64,000 nt of DNA from the NCBI GenBank assembly GCA_965261925.1, contig OZ253486.1, forward strand, positions 1,364,001 to 1,428,000, in the 5' to 3' direction. Numbering within the stretch: position 1 is the stretch's first letter; every line of letters begins with the position of its first letter. Of this stretch, positions 8,690 through 16,728 are shown one piece after another. The notes beneath the pieces were generated by a model. That model was given only the letters and a program-made list of their open reading frames with translations. It did not search any database and was not told the origin of the DNA. Both the position numbers and the translations under genes were made by a program. This DNA is from Bin87 sp965261925. GTDB lineage: Bacteria > Chloroflexota > Dehalococcoidia > Lucifugimonadales > UBA3495.

Positions 8690-9400
8690 GTGAGGTACAG
8701 CGACTACATCATCTTCGCAGACGAGAGCGGAGATCCCAATCCCAGGTCAATCGACCCCCCTTATCCCGTTTTCGTCCTCAACTTCTGCGTATTCCGAAAG
8801 GACGAGTACGCCTCGTCGGTGCTACCTGCGGTGACGGCGTTCAAATTCGAGCACTTTGGGCATGATGCGGTGGTGCTACATGAGCAGGACATTCATCGAG
8901 GGAAAGCACCCTTCGATTTTGACGAGAACACCCAAAAGCAAATTACTTTCAAAGACAAACTGAACAAAGTAATCTCGCGATTGGATTTTAGGATTGTTGC
9001 CACCGCAATCGATATGCACCGGTTCTCACAGCACACCTACCTCGACGCATACGGGCTTGCGTTACGTGGTTGCTTGGAACAGGCGTACACGTTTTTGGAC
9101 AGCCGTGGACAGAGCGAGTCAATCGCTCACATTATCCTCGAAGGTAGAGGCCGCAAGGAGGATGCCAGTTTGAGGCTCGCCTTTCGACGGATCGCAGATG
9201 GCGACAACAACCTTGGCAAGACCATGCCGGGCATTGATATCTTGGTCGCACCCAAGCGAAGCAATTCGGTCGGTTTGCAAATCGCGGACCTGACCGCATA
9301 TTCAATAGGCAGAAATTATCTGGATCCAGACAAGCCCAACCTGGTGTGGGAATCGCTGGCAAAACCGAAGTTCCTAGGCAGTCTGGCGGTTCTCCCATGA
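8690..9400 (+). CDS. DUF3800 domain protein
   Basis: 236 residues starting with GTG at 8690. The DUF3800 signature is clear: an N-terminal ADESGDPN motif and a C-terminal VGLQIADLTAYSIGR motif, supplying acidic residues in an RNase-H-like arrangement. Biochemical function is not established; family members are frequent next to mobile and defence genes. Base composition is visibly poorer in G+C than that of the flanking enzymes, and the gene sits between a metabolic pair and an IS66 element, which fits horizontal acquisition. A strong terminator follows 16 bases after the stop. Confidence 0.85.
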   Translation: MRYSDYIIFADESGDPNPRSIDPPYPVFVLNFCVFRKDEYASSVLPAVTAFKFEHFGHDAVVLHEQDIHRGKAPFDFDENTQKQITFKDKLNKVISRLDFRIVATAIDMHRFSQHTYLDAYGLALRGCLEQAYTFLDSRGQSESIAHIILEGRGRKEDASLRLAFRRIADGDNNLGKTMPGIDILVAPKRSNSVGLQIADLTAYSIGRNYLDPDKPNLVWESLAKPKFLGSLAVLP

Positions 9401-9416
9401 TGCAATTAAAACTGGG

Positions 9417-9443
9417 AAAGCCCCGGAGTAGTCCGGGGCTTTT
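9417..9443 (+). terminator. Intrinsic terminator after the DUF3800 gene
   Basis: Perfect 11-bp stem (AAAGCCCCGGA pairing with TCCGGGGCTTT) around a 4-base loop GTAG, followed by a T-tract. It ends the transcript that includes the DUF3800 gene. Confidence 0.92.
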
Positions 9444-9623
9444 CGCAGACTGTGGCTGCCCATCGACCCAAGTTGAGGATCCGTACCACTCCAAACCATC
9501 AACCGGCCCAAATCCATCGAAGGCCCTAACGAGGAATTCTAGTCTTCGCCGGTCGGAACCAGCCCCAATCACTCCTGTATCGTACCATAGTTTTACCACG
9601 CCATCCTCTAAACCCAGTCAATG

Positions 9624-11055
9624 GTAACTGTTCAGAGTTGGTGAGGCGAATTGGCGGAACTTGGTGTGCGGGTGGCTGGCTTTGGGGGCGGTGGTTATGT
9701 CATATAACTGGGATGGATACCGAAATCGATCTCAGGACTGCCGACCGGGATGTTCTGATTGGCATCATCGTCCGACAGCAGGCCATCATTGAGCGGCTGG
9801 AGAAATGCATTGCCCAGTTGGAAGGGCAAGCCAAACCCAAAGGCTCCCGCCGGATGCCCGGTCTGAAACCCAAAGCAGACCGGGAGCCAGCACGTCCCAA
9901 GGAACCTCGCAAACCCCGACCTCACGGCTTTGCCCGAGCCCGCATGACGCCCACCCACCGCGTGGAGCATGTGGTGGAGCAGTGTCCCGACTGCGGGACC
10001 CAGTTGTCTGGGGGTTGGGCCCAGCGCACTCGGGAGGTGATCGACCTGCCGCAGGTTCCGGCGCAGGTAACCGAGCACGTTTACCTGACCCGCACTTGTC
10101 CCCGCTGCCGACGCTGCTGTGTTCCCAAAGCGCAACTGGACGGCGTGGTGATGGGCAAGCAGCGCCTGGGGATCAACGTCATCAGCCTGATTGCGGTCCT
10201 GCGGGAGGAAGCCAGGCTGCCGTTGCGCACCATCCAGTGGCACCTGGATACCGTGCATGGGCTGCAACTCAGCCTGGGGGCCATCGTGGCGGCCACACAG
10301 CAAGTGGCTGGCAAGGCCCAACGGGTGGTGGCGGACATCCTGGAACAGGTCCGAGGCAGTCCGGTGGTCCACGCCGATGAGACGGGTTGGCGACAGGATG
10401 GACACAACGGCTACGTGTGGACTTTCAGCACCCCCAACCTGCGGTACTTCCTGCGACGGAACCGGGGCAAGGCGGTAGTGGACGAGGTTTTGGGCGACGA
10501 TTTCGCCGGTGTGCTGGTCAGCGACTTTTACGCCGCCTACCACCACTATGCGGGTCCCAAACAACGCTGCTGGGCCCACCTGCTGCGGGACATCCACGAC
10601 CTGCGATCACTCTACCCAGATGATGGATCGCTGTCCCAGTGGGCTGACGCCGTCCACCAACTCTACCGTCAGGCCACGGTCTTTACCCACCCCGCAGAGC
10701 AACAACGCCGCACCGCCAAAATGGCCCTGGAAAGACGATTGCTGGTCCTCTGCCGGCCCTACCTGGATGACCCGTCAGCCGCCCAAGCCAGGCTGTGCCG
10801 ACGCATGGAGAAACACATCAAAGAACTCTTCGTCTTCGTGGCCGAACCGGAGGTGCCGCCGGACAACAACGCCGCCGAGCGCAGCCTGCGCCATCTGGTG
10901 GTCAGCCGCAAGGTCAGTGGGGGCACCCGCTCGGACCGGGGTACTGCCACCAAGATGACGCTGGCGTCAATCTTCGGCACCTGGCGGGCACAAGGTCTCA
11001 ACACCCTCAACGCCTGCCGTCAACTACTCGCTTCCCCTCAAGTCTGAACAGTTAC
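9624..11055 (+). mobile_element. IS66-family insertion sequence with 8-bp target duplication
   Basis: 1432 bp. Perfect 13-bp terminal inverted repeats (GTAACTGTTCAGA at 9624-9636 and its complement at 11043-11055). Flanked by a perfect 8-bp direct repeat AGTCAATG (9616-9623 and 11056-11063), the duplication length of the IS66 family. One transposase gene only, as in the ISBst12-like subgroup that lacks separate tnpA/tnpB. The insertion is intergenic and looks intact and recent. Confidence 0.95.
9713..11047 (+). CDS. IS66-family transposase
   Basis: 444 residues from ATG 9713. Order of parts: N-terminal leucine-rich coiled coil (IIVRQQAIIERLEKCIAQLE), a basic linker, a zinc-binding region with C-P-x-C-G and C-P-R-C motifs (EQCPDCGTQL, TRTCPRCRRCC), then the DDE catalytic domain with VVHADETGWRQDG, VSDFYAAYHH and VPPDNNAAERSLR supplying the three acidic residues. 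No frameshift or stop, so it is probably active. The stop codon lies inside the right terminal repeat. Confidence 0.95.
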   Translation: MDTEIDLRTADRDVLIGIIVRQQAIIERLEKCIAQLEGQAKPKGSRRMPGLKPKADREPARPKEPRKPRPHGFARARMTPTHRVEHVVEQCPDCGTQLSGGWAQRTREVIDLPQVPAQVTEHVYLTRTCPRCRRCCVPKAQLDGVVMGKQRLGINVISLIAVLREEARLPLRTIQWHLDTVHGLQLSLGAIVAATQQVAGKAQRVVADILEQVRGSPVVHADETGWRQDGHNGYVWTFSTPNLRYFLRRNRGKAVVDEVLGDDFAGVLVSDFYAAYHHYAGPKQRCWAHLLRDIHDLRSLYPDDGSLSQWADAVHQLYRQATVFTHPAEQQRRTAKMALERRLLVLCRPYLDDPSAAQARLCRRMEKHIKELFVFVAEPEVPPDNNAAERSLRHLVVSRKVSGGTRSDRGTATKMTLASIFGTWRAQGLNTLNACRQLLASPQV

Positions 11056-11172
11056 AGTCAATGCAGTACACCCTCGGTAGCGGGCCGATCTTCCGTTTGC
11101 CACTCCCGCCCGCTTGGTCTATGATTGACCCGGCGGCTGAGGCCGCCCACTTACGCTTATGGCGCCGAGGAG

Positions 11173-12228
11173 ATGACCAGCCCAATGACGCAGGCCAACG
11201 CAACCGACGCTAACGGGGCAATAGCCGTCGCCAGGATGGGCGCTGACACGGAGGCCCTGCCAGGTGGGCTTACGGCCGACGACCTGGTGGAAGTGTGCCG
11301 CCAGTTGATCCTGGTGCGGACGATGGACGAACGCATCTGGATGATGAACCGGCAGGGCAAGGTGCCCATCGCGGCGTCATGCCAGGGGCACGAAGCGGCG
11401 GAATTGGGTTCTCTGCTGGCGGCGCAGAAGGACGGCGACTGTTTCCTCTTCCCGTATTACCGGGATCTGGCCGTCAAGATGGCGGCCGGTCTCACGCCGC
11501 GCCAGGTGATGCTGTCCTTCATGGGCAAAGAGGGTGAGCCCTACTCGGGAGCGCGACAATTCCCGCTGCAGGGTGCGGACCTGCCCCGAAACATCATCCA
11601 GATATCCAACGTCGTCGCCGCCGGATTGACCCAGAGCGTCGGCTACGCGCTGGCGTGCAAGATGATGGGCGAAGACACGGTAACCATTTGCTACTTCGGC
11701 GACGGGGCCTCCAGCCAGGGCGAGACCCATGAGGCGATGAACTTCGCGTCCATCCACCGGGTGCCGGTGATCTTCATCTGCGAGAACAACAAGTACGCCA
11801 TATCGACGCCGATGGATTCGCAGATGGCAATCAGCGATGTGGCGGCCCGGGCCGAAGGCTACGGTTTCCCTGGTTTCGTAATCGACGGGCTGGACCTCGT
11901 CGCCTGTTACGAGGCGACCCGAGAGGGGATAGCCCACGCTCGCAGCGTCGGACCGGTGTTGGTGGAGATGAAGGTGGAGCGGTTCATGCCCCACACCACC
12001 GACGACGACGACCGCCGCTACCGGGACCGTGACGCCCTTGACGCCGCGCGGCAGTTTGACCCGGTCGCCGTTTTCCCATCCCAGATGGTGGAACGTGGCA
12101 TACTGACCCAGGAACAACTGGACGGGTTCCGCGCCGACGCCCAGCAGCAGGTCAACGACGCCACCGATTTCGCCGATGCTGCCCAGCCCCCCGACGCATC
12201 TACGATCTACGATCACCTGTACGTGTAA
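11173..12228 (+). CDS. 2-oxoacid dehydrogenase E1 component, alpha subunit
   Basis: 351 residues from ATG 11173; an in-frame ATG at 11185 has better spacing from GAGGAG and is an alternative. It decarboxylates a 2-oxoacid with TPP and passes the acyl group to lipoyl-E2. Landmarks: DERIWMMNRQGKVPIAA, PYYRDLAVKMAAGLTP, and the TPP/Mg motif GDGASSQGETHEAMNFAS ending in ICENNKYAIS. The sequence looks closer to branched-chain/acetoin-type E1 alpha than to the homodimeric pyruvate E1, but the substrate is not fixed. A -10-like TATGAT (11119-11124) lies upstream. It is the first gene of a run with E1 beta, E2 and lipB; no E3 gene is in the window. Confidence 0.93.
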   Translation: MTSPMTQANATDANGAIAVARMGADTEALPGGLTADDLVEVCRQLILVRTMDERIWMMNRQGKVPIAASCQGHEAAELGSLLAAQKDGDCFLFPYYRDLAVKMAAGLTPRQVMLSFMGKEGEPYSGARQFPLQGADLPRNIIQISNVVAAGLTQSVGYALACKMMGEDTVTICYFGDGASSQGETHEAMNFASIHRVPVIFICENNKYAISTPMDSQMAISDVAARAEGYGFPGFVIDGLDLVACYEATREGIAHARSVGPVLVEMKVERFMPHTTDDDDRRYRDRDALDAARQFDPVAVFPSQMVERGILTQEQLDGFRADAQQQVNDATDFADAAQPPDASTIYDHLYV

Positions 12229-12310
12229 CAACCTGCAATGATCGGCTCGGGCCTGCCATCCCGTCTCGCTGGCGCCGGCCCTCGCCTATTCCAAGGAGCC
12301 AGGTCGAAGG

Positions 12311-12412
12311 TTGCGATATCTAGCCAGACTCATCCGCATTCTTGTTATTGGCGGCGTCTATGCGCTGGTAATATGGTACGGACTGATCACCACTGCCGAC
12401 CTGGAATCTTGA
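12311..12412 (+). CDS. Tiny one-helix membrane ORF between E1 subunits
   Basis: 33 codons from TTG 12311, consisting of a short basic N-terminus (RYLARLIR) and one hydrophobic helix (ILVIGGVYALVIWYGLI), ending TTADLES. GAAGG immediately precedes it and AAGGAG lies 13 bases upstream. Its TGA overlaps the TTG of the next ORF. It could be a real small membrane protein or the displaced N-terminal helix of the next protein after a frameshift. No known family recognised. Confidence 0.4.
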   Translation: MRYLARLIRILVIGGVYALVIWYGLITTADLES

Positions 12413-12732
12413 CCAAAATAGCTATCGGCGTGATAGCGCTAGGCATTACGGGCAGCATATACACCATACTGGTGCAAGTAGCCAAAGAGATCAAGGGAGC
12501 TACCATGGTACTCGCTGAATTTTTGAATCGGCATCTATTGGAACCACAAAAGCAGCGACTTCTGAACCAGGGACGTGCGGAAGGAAAGGCTGCGGTCCGA
12601 GCAGAAGCCCGGGCGGAAGCTCGCGCCGAGATAATTGCAAACGTTCGCGCGCGGTTGCTCGAAGAGGGCATTGACCCGGATCGTATTGTGCCACCGGAAG
12701 AGATGGACGGCGCGGACCCTTCAGGTACGTGA
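12409..12732 (+). CDS. Small membrane protein with basic/acidic coiled-coil tail
   Basis: 107 residues if started at TTG 12409; an open frame extends upstream to 12238 without membrane or domain features. One hydrophobic helix (IAIGVIALGITGSIYTILV) is followed by VLAEFLNRHLLEP and an Ala/Arg/Glu/Gly tail (GRAEGKAAVRAEARAEAR). No function recognised. The tail and preceding helix resemble those of the protein at 50086-50586 (GKAEGKAEGKAEGEAHGR), so both may belong to one family. It splits the E1 alpha/E1 beta gene pair, which is normally contiguous. Confidence 0.5.
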   Translation: MTKIAIGVIALGITGSIYTILVQVAKEIKGATMVLAEFLNRHLLEPQKQRLLNQGRAEGKAAVRAEARAEARAEIIANVRARLLEEGIDPDRIVPPEEMDGADPSGT

Positions 12733-12782
12733 TCGTATCCGTCGGTCCCGACCTTTGACCACCTCGGCAGGTAGGAAACTTC

Positions 12783-13766
12783 ATGGCAGAGATGACCATA
12801 ATTGAAGCGGTGCGTTCGGCGCTCCACGAAGAGATGGAGCGGGACGAGCGCGTATTCGTCATGGGCGAGGACGTGGGCCAGCGCGGTGGCGTGTTCCTGG
12901 CCACCCAGGGGTTCATTGAAGATTTCGGACCAGAGCGAGTGATCGACTCCCCGCTGGCGGAGGCATCCATCATGGGCATCGCTCTGGGCGCAGCCTTCCG
13001 CGGGATGCGGCCGATACCGGAGGTGCAGTTCTCCGACTTCGTCTGGCCCAGCGTGAACCAGCTGATCGGCGAGGCCGCCCGGGCCCACTACGGCACCAAT
13101 GGCGCGCTGAAGGTTCCGATGACTGTTCGTATCCCCTACGGCGGCGGGATTCGCGGCGGGCTGTTTCACTCGCAAAACGTGGAGGCGTTGTTCTTCCACA
13201 CCCCCGGCCTCCTGGTGGTCACTCCATCCACGCCGTACGAGGCGAAGGGGCTGCTCAAGTCCGCCATCCGCGACGACAACCCGGTCATCTTCCTGGAACA
13301 CAAGAAGACCTACCGCCTGGTGAGAGGCGAGGTACCCGACGGGGAATACACCCTGCCCATTGGTCCGGCGGACATCAAACGCGCCGGCTCCGACGTCACG
13401 GTGGTCAGCTACGGCCTGTCCATGCACTACTGCCTGGCGGCGGCGGAAGCGGTGGCCGCTGACGGCATCAGCGCCGAGATCGTCGACCTGCGGACGCTCA
13501 AGCCGCTGGACACTGAGACCATTCTTGAATCTGTGCGTAAGACCGGCAGGCTGCTGGTGGTCCACGAGGACAACATCAGCGGCGGCATTGGCGCGGAGAT
13601 CGCAGCCCTAGCGGCGGACGAGGCGTTCGAGTACCTGGACGCTCCCATCGCCCGTCTCTGCGGGCCGGATGTGCCCACCATGCCCTTTGCCCAGACGCTG
13701 GAAGACGCTTACATGCCCAGTCCCGAAGCGATTGCCGCAGAAATACGCCGGCTGGCGGCGTACTGA
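12783..13766 (+). CDS. 2-oxoacid dehydrogenase E1 component, beta subunit
   Basis: 327 residues. Partner of the E1 alpha subunit in the TPP-dependent decarboxylase of a 2-oxoacid dehydrogenase complex. Landmarks: MTIIEAVRSALHEEMERDE, VFVMGEDVGQRGGVF (with the conserved Glu that activates TPP), RGMRPIPEVQFSDF, and a transketolase C-terminal domain (GSDVTVVSYGLSMHYCL, EIVDLRTLKPLDTETI, VVHEDNISGGIGAEIAA). Length is standard. GGTAGGAAA lies before the ATG. E2 follows after 32 bases. Confidence 0.95.
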   Translation: MAEMTIIEAVRSALHEEMERDERVFVMGEDVGQRGGVFLATQGFIEDFGPERVIDSPLAEASIMGIALGAAFRGMRPIPEVQFSDFVWPSVNQLIGEAARAHYGTNGALKVPMTVRIPYGGGIRGGLFHSQNVEALFFHTPGLLVVTPSTPYEAKGLLKSAIRDDNPVIFLEHKKTYRLVRGEVPDGEYTLPIGPADIKRAGSDVTVVSYGLSMHYCLAAAEAVAADGISAEIVDLRTLKPLDTETILESVRKTGRLLVVHEDNISGGIGAEIAALAADEAFEYLDAPIARLCGPDVPTMPFAQTLEDAYMPSPEAIAAEIRRLAAY

Positions 13767-13798
13767 CTGGCCCGCAGTAACCAAGCAAGGACCATCCC

Positions 13799-15223
13799 GT
13801 GGCTCAACTGATTGAACTCCCCCACGTCGGCGAGAGCGTCGTCGAAGGAACCATCGGCAAGTGGCTGAAGCAGCCGGGCGACCGTGTGGAACGGTATGAC
13901 CCACTGGTGGAAGTGGTCACCGACAAGGTAACCATGGAGGTCCCGTCGCCGGTGGCCGGAGAGCTGCTGCGGATTATTGCCCAGGAGGGCGAGACGGTTC
14001 CCATGGGCGCGCCGATCGCGGAGGTGGACGACGGCAGCGGGCCGTCTCCCAACGAACCGCCGGCCGCGGTTGTGGCGACAACTCCAACGCCCGCGCCAGT
14101 CCCAGCTCCGACGCCTCCCGCTTCGTCGACGCCAACGTCGTATCTGATCATGGATGGAAGACCGGTGGGACCCACGGGCGGTTCCGCGCTGGAGGCGCAG
14201 AGCCAGGAGGGGGACTCTCCGTCTGAACCAGAACCAGCGGCAGCAACGCAGGCGACGGTCATTCGGGCAGTCGACCAGTTCCAAGAAACGACCGTCGAAC
14301 GAGCGCCCAACCGGCTTTCCCCCGCCGTGCGCCGGCTGGCGTCGGAGCACAACCTGAACGTCGACCGCATCGCCGGCACCGGCATGGGCGGGCGCGTCAC
14401 CAGGAACGATGTGCTGCGCTACCTGGAGCAGCAGCCGGCGACCGTCACGGCGGCTCCCGAGCCTCCGCAGGTTGTTCCCGCTCCTGCACCGACCGCGGCA
14501 CCAGCACGGGCTGACGAGGAGCGCGTCCCATTGACCCCCGTGCGCCGCATGATCGCCGACGCCATGGTGCGCTCCGTGACCCAGATCCCCCATGCTTGGA
14601 GCATGGTGGAGGTGGACATCACGGACCTGGTCGGCCTACGCAACCGTGAGCGTGATCAGTTCCGCGCCCGCGAGGGCGTCAACCTGACCTACCTGCCCTT
14701 TGCGCTGAAGGCTGTCGCCTCCGCTTTGAAGGACAATCCGACGATGAACGCGTCGTGGGGCGACGACTGCATCGTCCTCAAGCGGCGCATCAACCTGGGT
14801 ATCGCGGTGGCGGCGCCGACGGGTCTGGTGGTGCCGGTCATCCACGACGCGGACCGGCTGAGCATCTCCGGCCTGGCCCACGCGGTTGCGGACCTCTCGG
14901 AACGGGCGCGCGGCGGAACCCTGCGGTTGGACGATGTGCAGGGCGGCACGTTCACGGTGAACAACACCGGCGCGCTGGGCAGCGTGCTGGGCGGGCCGAT
15001 CATCAACCATCCCCAAGCCGGCATAATTACCACAGAGGCGGTGCAGCAGCGGCCGGTGGTCGTTGCCAATGACAGGGGCTCGGACGCCATCGCCATTCGT
15101 TCAATGATGAACCTGTGCCTGTCCTTCGACCACCGGATCAACGACGGCGCGGAATCCGGCGCGTTCATGCAATCGGTGAAGGCTCGCCTCGAGGCGATGG
15201 ATGGCGACACGCCCATCTACTGA
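13799..15223 (+). CDS. 2-oxoacid dehydrogenase E2 component (dihydrolipoamide acyltransferase)
   Basis: 474 residues from GTG 13799. Domains in order: one lipoyl domain (residues 1-80) with the lipoylated lysine in VTDKVTMEVPSP; a long Ala/Pro/Thr linker; a peripheral subunit-binding domain (RLSPAVRRLASEHNLNVDRI, then TGMGGRVTRNDVLRYL); a second linker; and the catalytic core with the active-site motif SFDHRINDGAESG near the C-terminus. It forms the complex core and transfers acyl groups to CoA. Its end overlaps the start of lipB by 23 bases, so the lipoate-transfer enzyme is likely made with its substrate. Confidence 0.95.
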   Translation: MAQLIELPHVGESVVEGTIGKWLKQPGDRVERYDPLVEVVTDKVTMEVPSPVAGELLRIIAQEGETVPMGAPIAEVDDGSGPSPNEPPAAVVATTPTPAPVPAPTPPASSTPTSYLIMDGRPVGPTGGSALEAQSQEGDSPSEPEPAAATQATVIRAVDQFQETTVERAPNRLSPAVRRLASEHNLNVDRIAGTGMGGRVTRNDVLRYLEQQPATVTAAPEPPQVVPAPAPTAAPARADEERVPLTPVRRMIADAMVRSVTQIPHAWSMVEVDITDLVGLRNRERDQFRAREGVNLTYLPFALKAVASALKDNPTMNASWGDDCIVLKRRINLGIAVAAPTGLVVPVIHDADRLSISGLAHAVADLSERARGGTLRLDDVQGGTFTVNNTGALGSVLGGPIINHPQAGIITTEAVQQRPVVVANDRGSDAIAIRSMMNLCLSFDHRINDGAESGAFMQSVKARLEAMDGDTPIY

Positions 15224-15959
15224 GGGCGCGCAGGTCGCGGCGGGTGAGGGAACCTGCCGGATAATTCGGGCCGGCATGGTGGGGTATCGGGAAGCTTGGG
15301 ACTGGCAGGTCCGGCTCGCCAACGCCGTGCGCGAAGGCTCGGAGCCCGAAACCCTGCTGCTCCTGGAGCATCCGCACACCTACACGCGAGGTCGCCTGGC
15401 TCCGGATACCGACCTGCTGCTGGACGAGGCGACGCTGGCCGCTCGCGGGATAGCCGTCATCGAAACCGACCGGGGCGGACTCATCACCTACCACGGCCCG
15501 GGTCAGCTGGTGGCCTACCCCATCATCCGGCTGCGGGGACGTGGCGGCCCCCACTGGTACGTTCGCACGCTGGAGCAGGTGATCATCGGCGTCCTGGCCG
15601 AGTTCGACTTGGCTGCAACCACCGTGGAAGGGCGCACCGGGGTTTGGACGGCGGACGGCCAGCGCAAGATCGCGGCGATTGGCGTCAAGATTGCCGGCGG
15701 CGTCGCTTACCACGGCTTCGCCATCAACGTGGACCCCGACCTGACCATGTTCGACGGGATAGTGCCGTGCGGCATCACGGATCGCACAGTCACCAGCATG
15801 GCCGCCGAGCTAGGCGGAGCGGTGGATATGGATACGGTCGGTTACGGTGTGGCGCGGCAATTTTGCGGCGAGCTGGAGCTGATGGGAGTGTTCGCCGATC
15901 ATGCCATTGCGGTCAAAGGCGCAAAAAGCCCTAGACCGGAGCATCAGTGCGGCTCCTAA
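15201..15959 (+). CDS. lipB: Octanoyltransferase (lipoyl-protein ligase B)
   Basis: 252 residues. Transfers octanoate from acyl carrier protein to lipoyl domains. Signature segments: LLLLEHPHTYTRGRLA, DRGGLITYHGPGQLVAYPI, KIAAIGVKIAGGVAYHGFA, and the catalytic Cys in GIVPCGI. The ATG at 15201 is kept rather than 15276 because the first beta strand (CRIIRAGMVGYREAW) is part of the family fold. It overlaps the E2 gene; no lipA is visible. Convergent with a Uma2 gene, overlapping by 4 bases (15956-15959). Confidence 0.95.
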   Translation: MATRPSTEGAQVAAGEGTCRIIRAGMVGYREAWDWQVRLANAVREGSEPETLLLLEHPHTYTRGRLAPDTDLLLDEATLAARGIAVIETDRGGLITYHGPGQLVAYPIIRLRGRGGPHWYVRTLEQVIIGVLAEFDLAATTVEGRTGVWTADGQRKIAAIGVKIAGGVAYHGFAINVDPDLTMFDGIVPCGITDRTVTSMAAELGGAVDMDTVGYGVARQFCGELELMGVFADHAIAVKGAKSPRPEHQCGS

Positions 15960-16537
15960 TTATCGCGCTGACGCTGCCGTGGCCCGAAAGCAAATATGTC
16001 GGAAACTGGGCAAGTGAATCCGGGCAGTACCGGGTCGCCGACTACCGTATCTGAGTTGCCGTACCGAATCACCGAACCATCATCGTGGTGGGCGTACACT
16101 TCCCGCGTTTCAGGATATGCCACCAGTACCAGCCGGACGCCAGCTTCCAGCCACATCTGAGTCTTAGCGTCAATGTCCGGTTGCCTGTCGTTGGGCGATA
16201 CCACCTCCAGCACCAGGTCCGGGACCACTTCAGCATAGCCGTGCGAGGGTGGCGGACCTGCCATGCGCGCGTACGAAATGAAGGCATGGTCGGGGGCGCG
16301 CACGGTGTCTGGAGCGTGTTCAATAAAGATACCGGTATCAGTAGCAACGGTGTGCCCCAGGTCCCGATCCTCCACAAAATTGCCGATGCGCCGGCCGAAG
16401 CGTTCAGCAACCCTTCCGTGCTCGTGACTCGCCGGCGGCATCTCAATCAGCTGTCCCCGGATCAGTTCGTAGCGCTTGCCGTCGTCGGGCATGGCTATGA
16501 GGTCGTCGGCGGTAAGCAGCTTCTTTGCTGTTGTCAT
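15956..16537 (-). CDS. Uma2-family (DUF820) putative endonuclease
   Basis: 193 residues from ATG 16537, which has GGAGGG seven bases upstream. The frame stays open upstream to 16684 but that part lacks a domain. Typical opening KLLTADDLIAMPDDGKRYEL and GQLIEMPPASHEHGR, then APDHAFIS, VVPDLVLEVVSPNDR (acidic catalytic residues) and KTQMWLEAGVRLVLVAYP. The PD-(D/E)xK-like residues are all present. Function in vivo unknown. Divergent from the McrBC operon. Confidence 0.93.
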   Translation of the reverse strand: MTTAKKLLTADDLIAMPDDGKRYELIRGQLIEMPPASHEHGRVAERFGRRIGNFVEDRDLGHTVATDTGIFIEHAPDTVRAPDHAFISYARMAGPPPSHGYAEVVPDLVLEVVSPNDRQPDIDAKTQMWLEAGVRLVLVAYPETREVYAHHDDGSVIRYGNSDTVVGDPVLPGFTCPVSDIFAFGPRQRQRDN

Positions 16538-16728
16538 GACAGAGCCCTCCGCGTAGTCCGAACCCGGTACAAACGCATTGTAGCAGGGCCTATCGCATTT
16601 CAGATCTGCATGCCCGTCGCCCCGGCGAGAGCCGGAGTCCAGAGGCGCTGAGGCGCCCAAACCGATACAATATCTAGCTGGCATCGTCGCGCATCAGCGA
16701 GGATAGCCCCAACGAGGAAACAACGAGC

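Noticed and set aside
9624..11055. IS66 element judged incomplete for lack of tnpA/tnpB
   Set aside because: Its intact ends and 8-bp duplication fit the single-transposase subgroup of IS66, so I do not call it defective.
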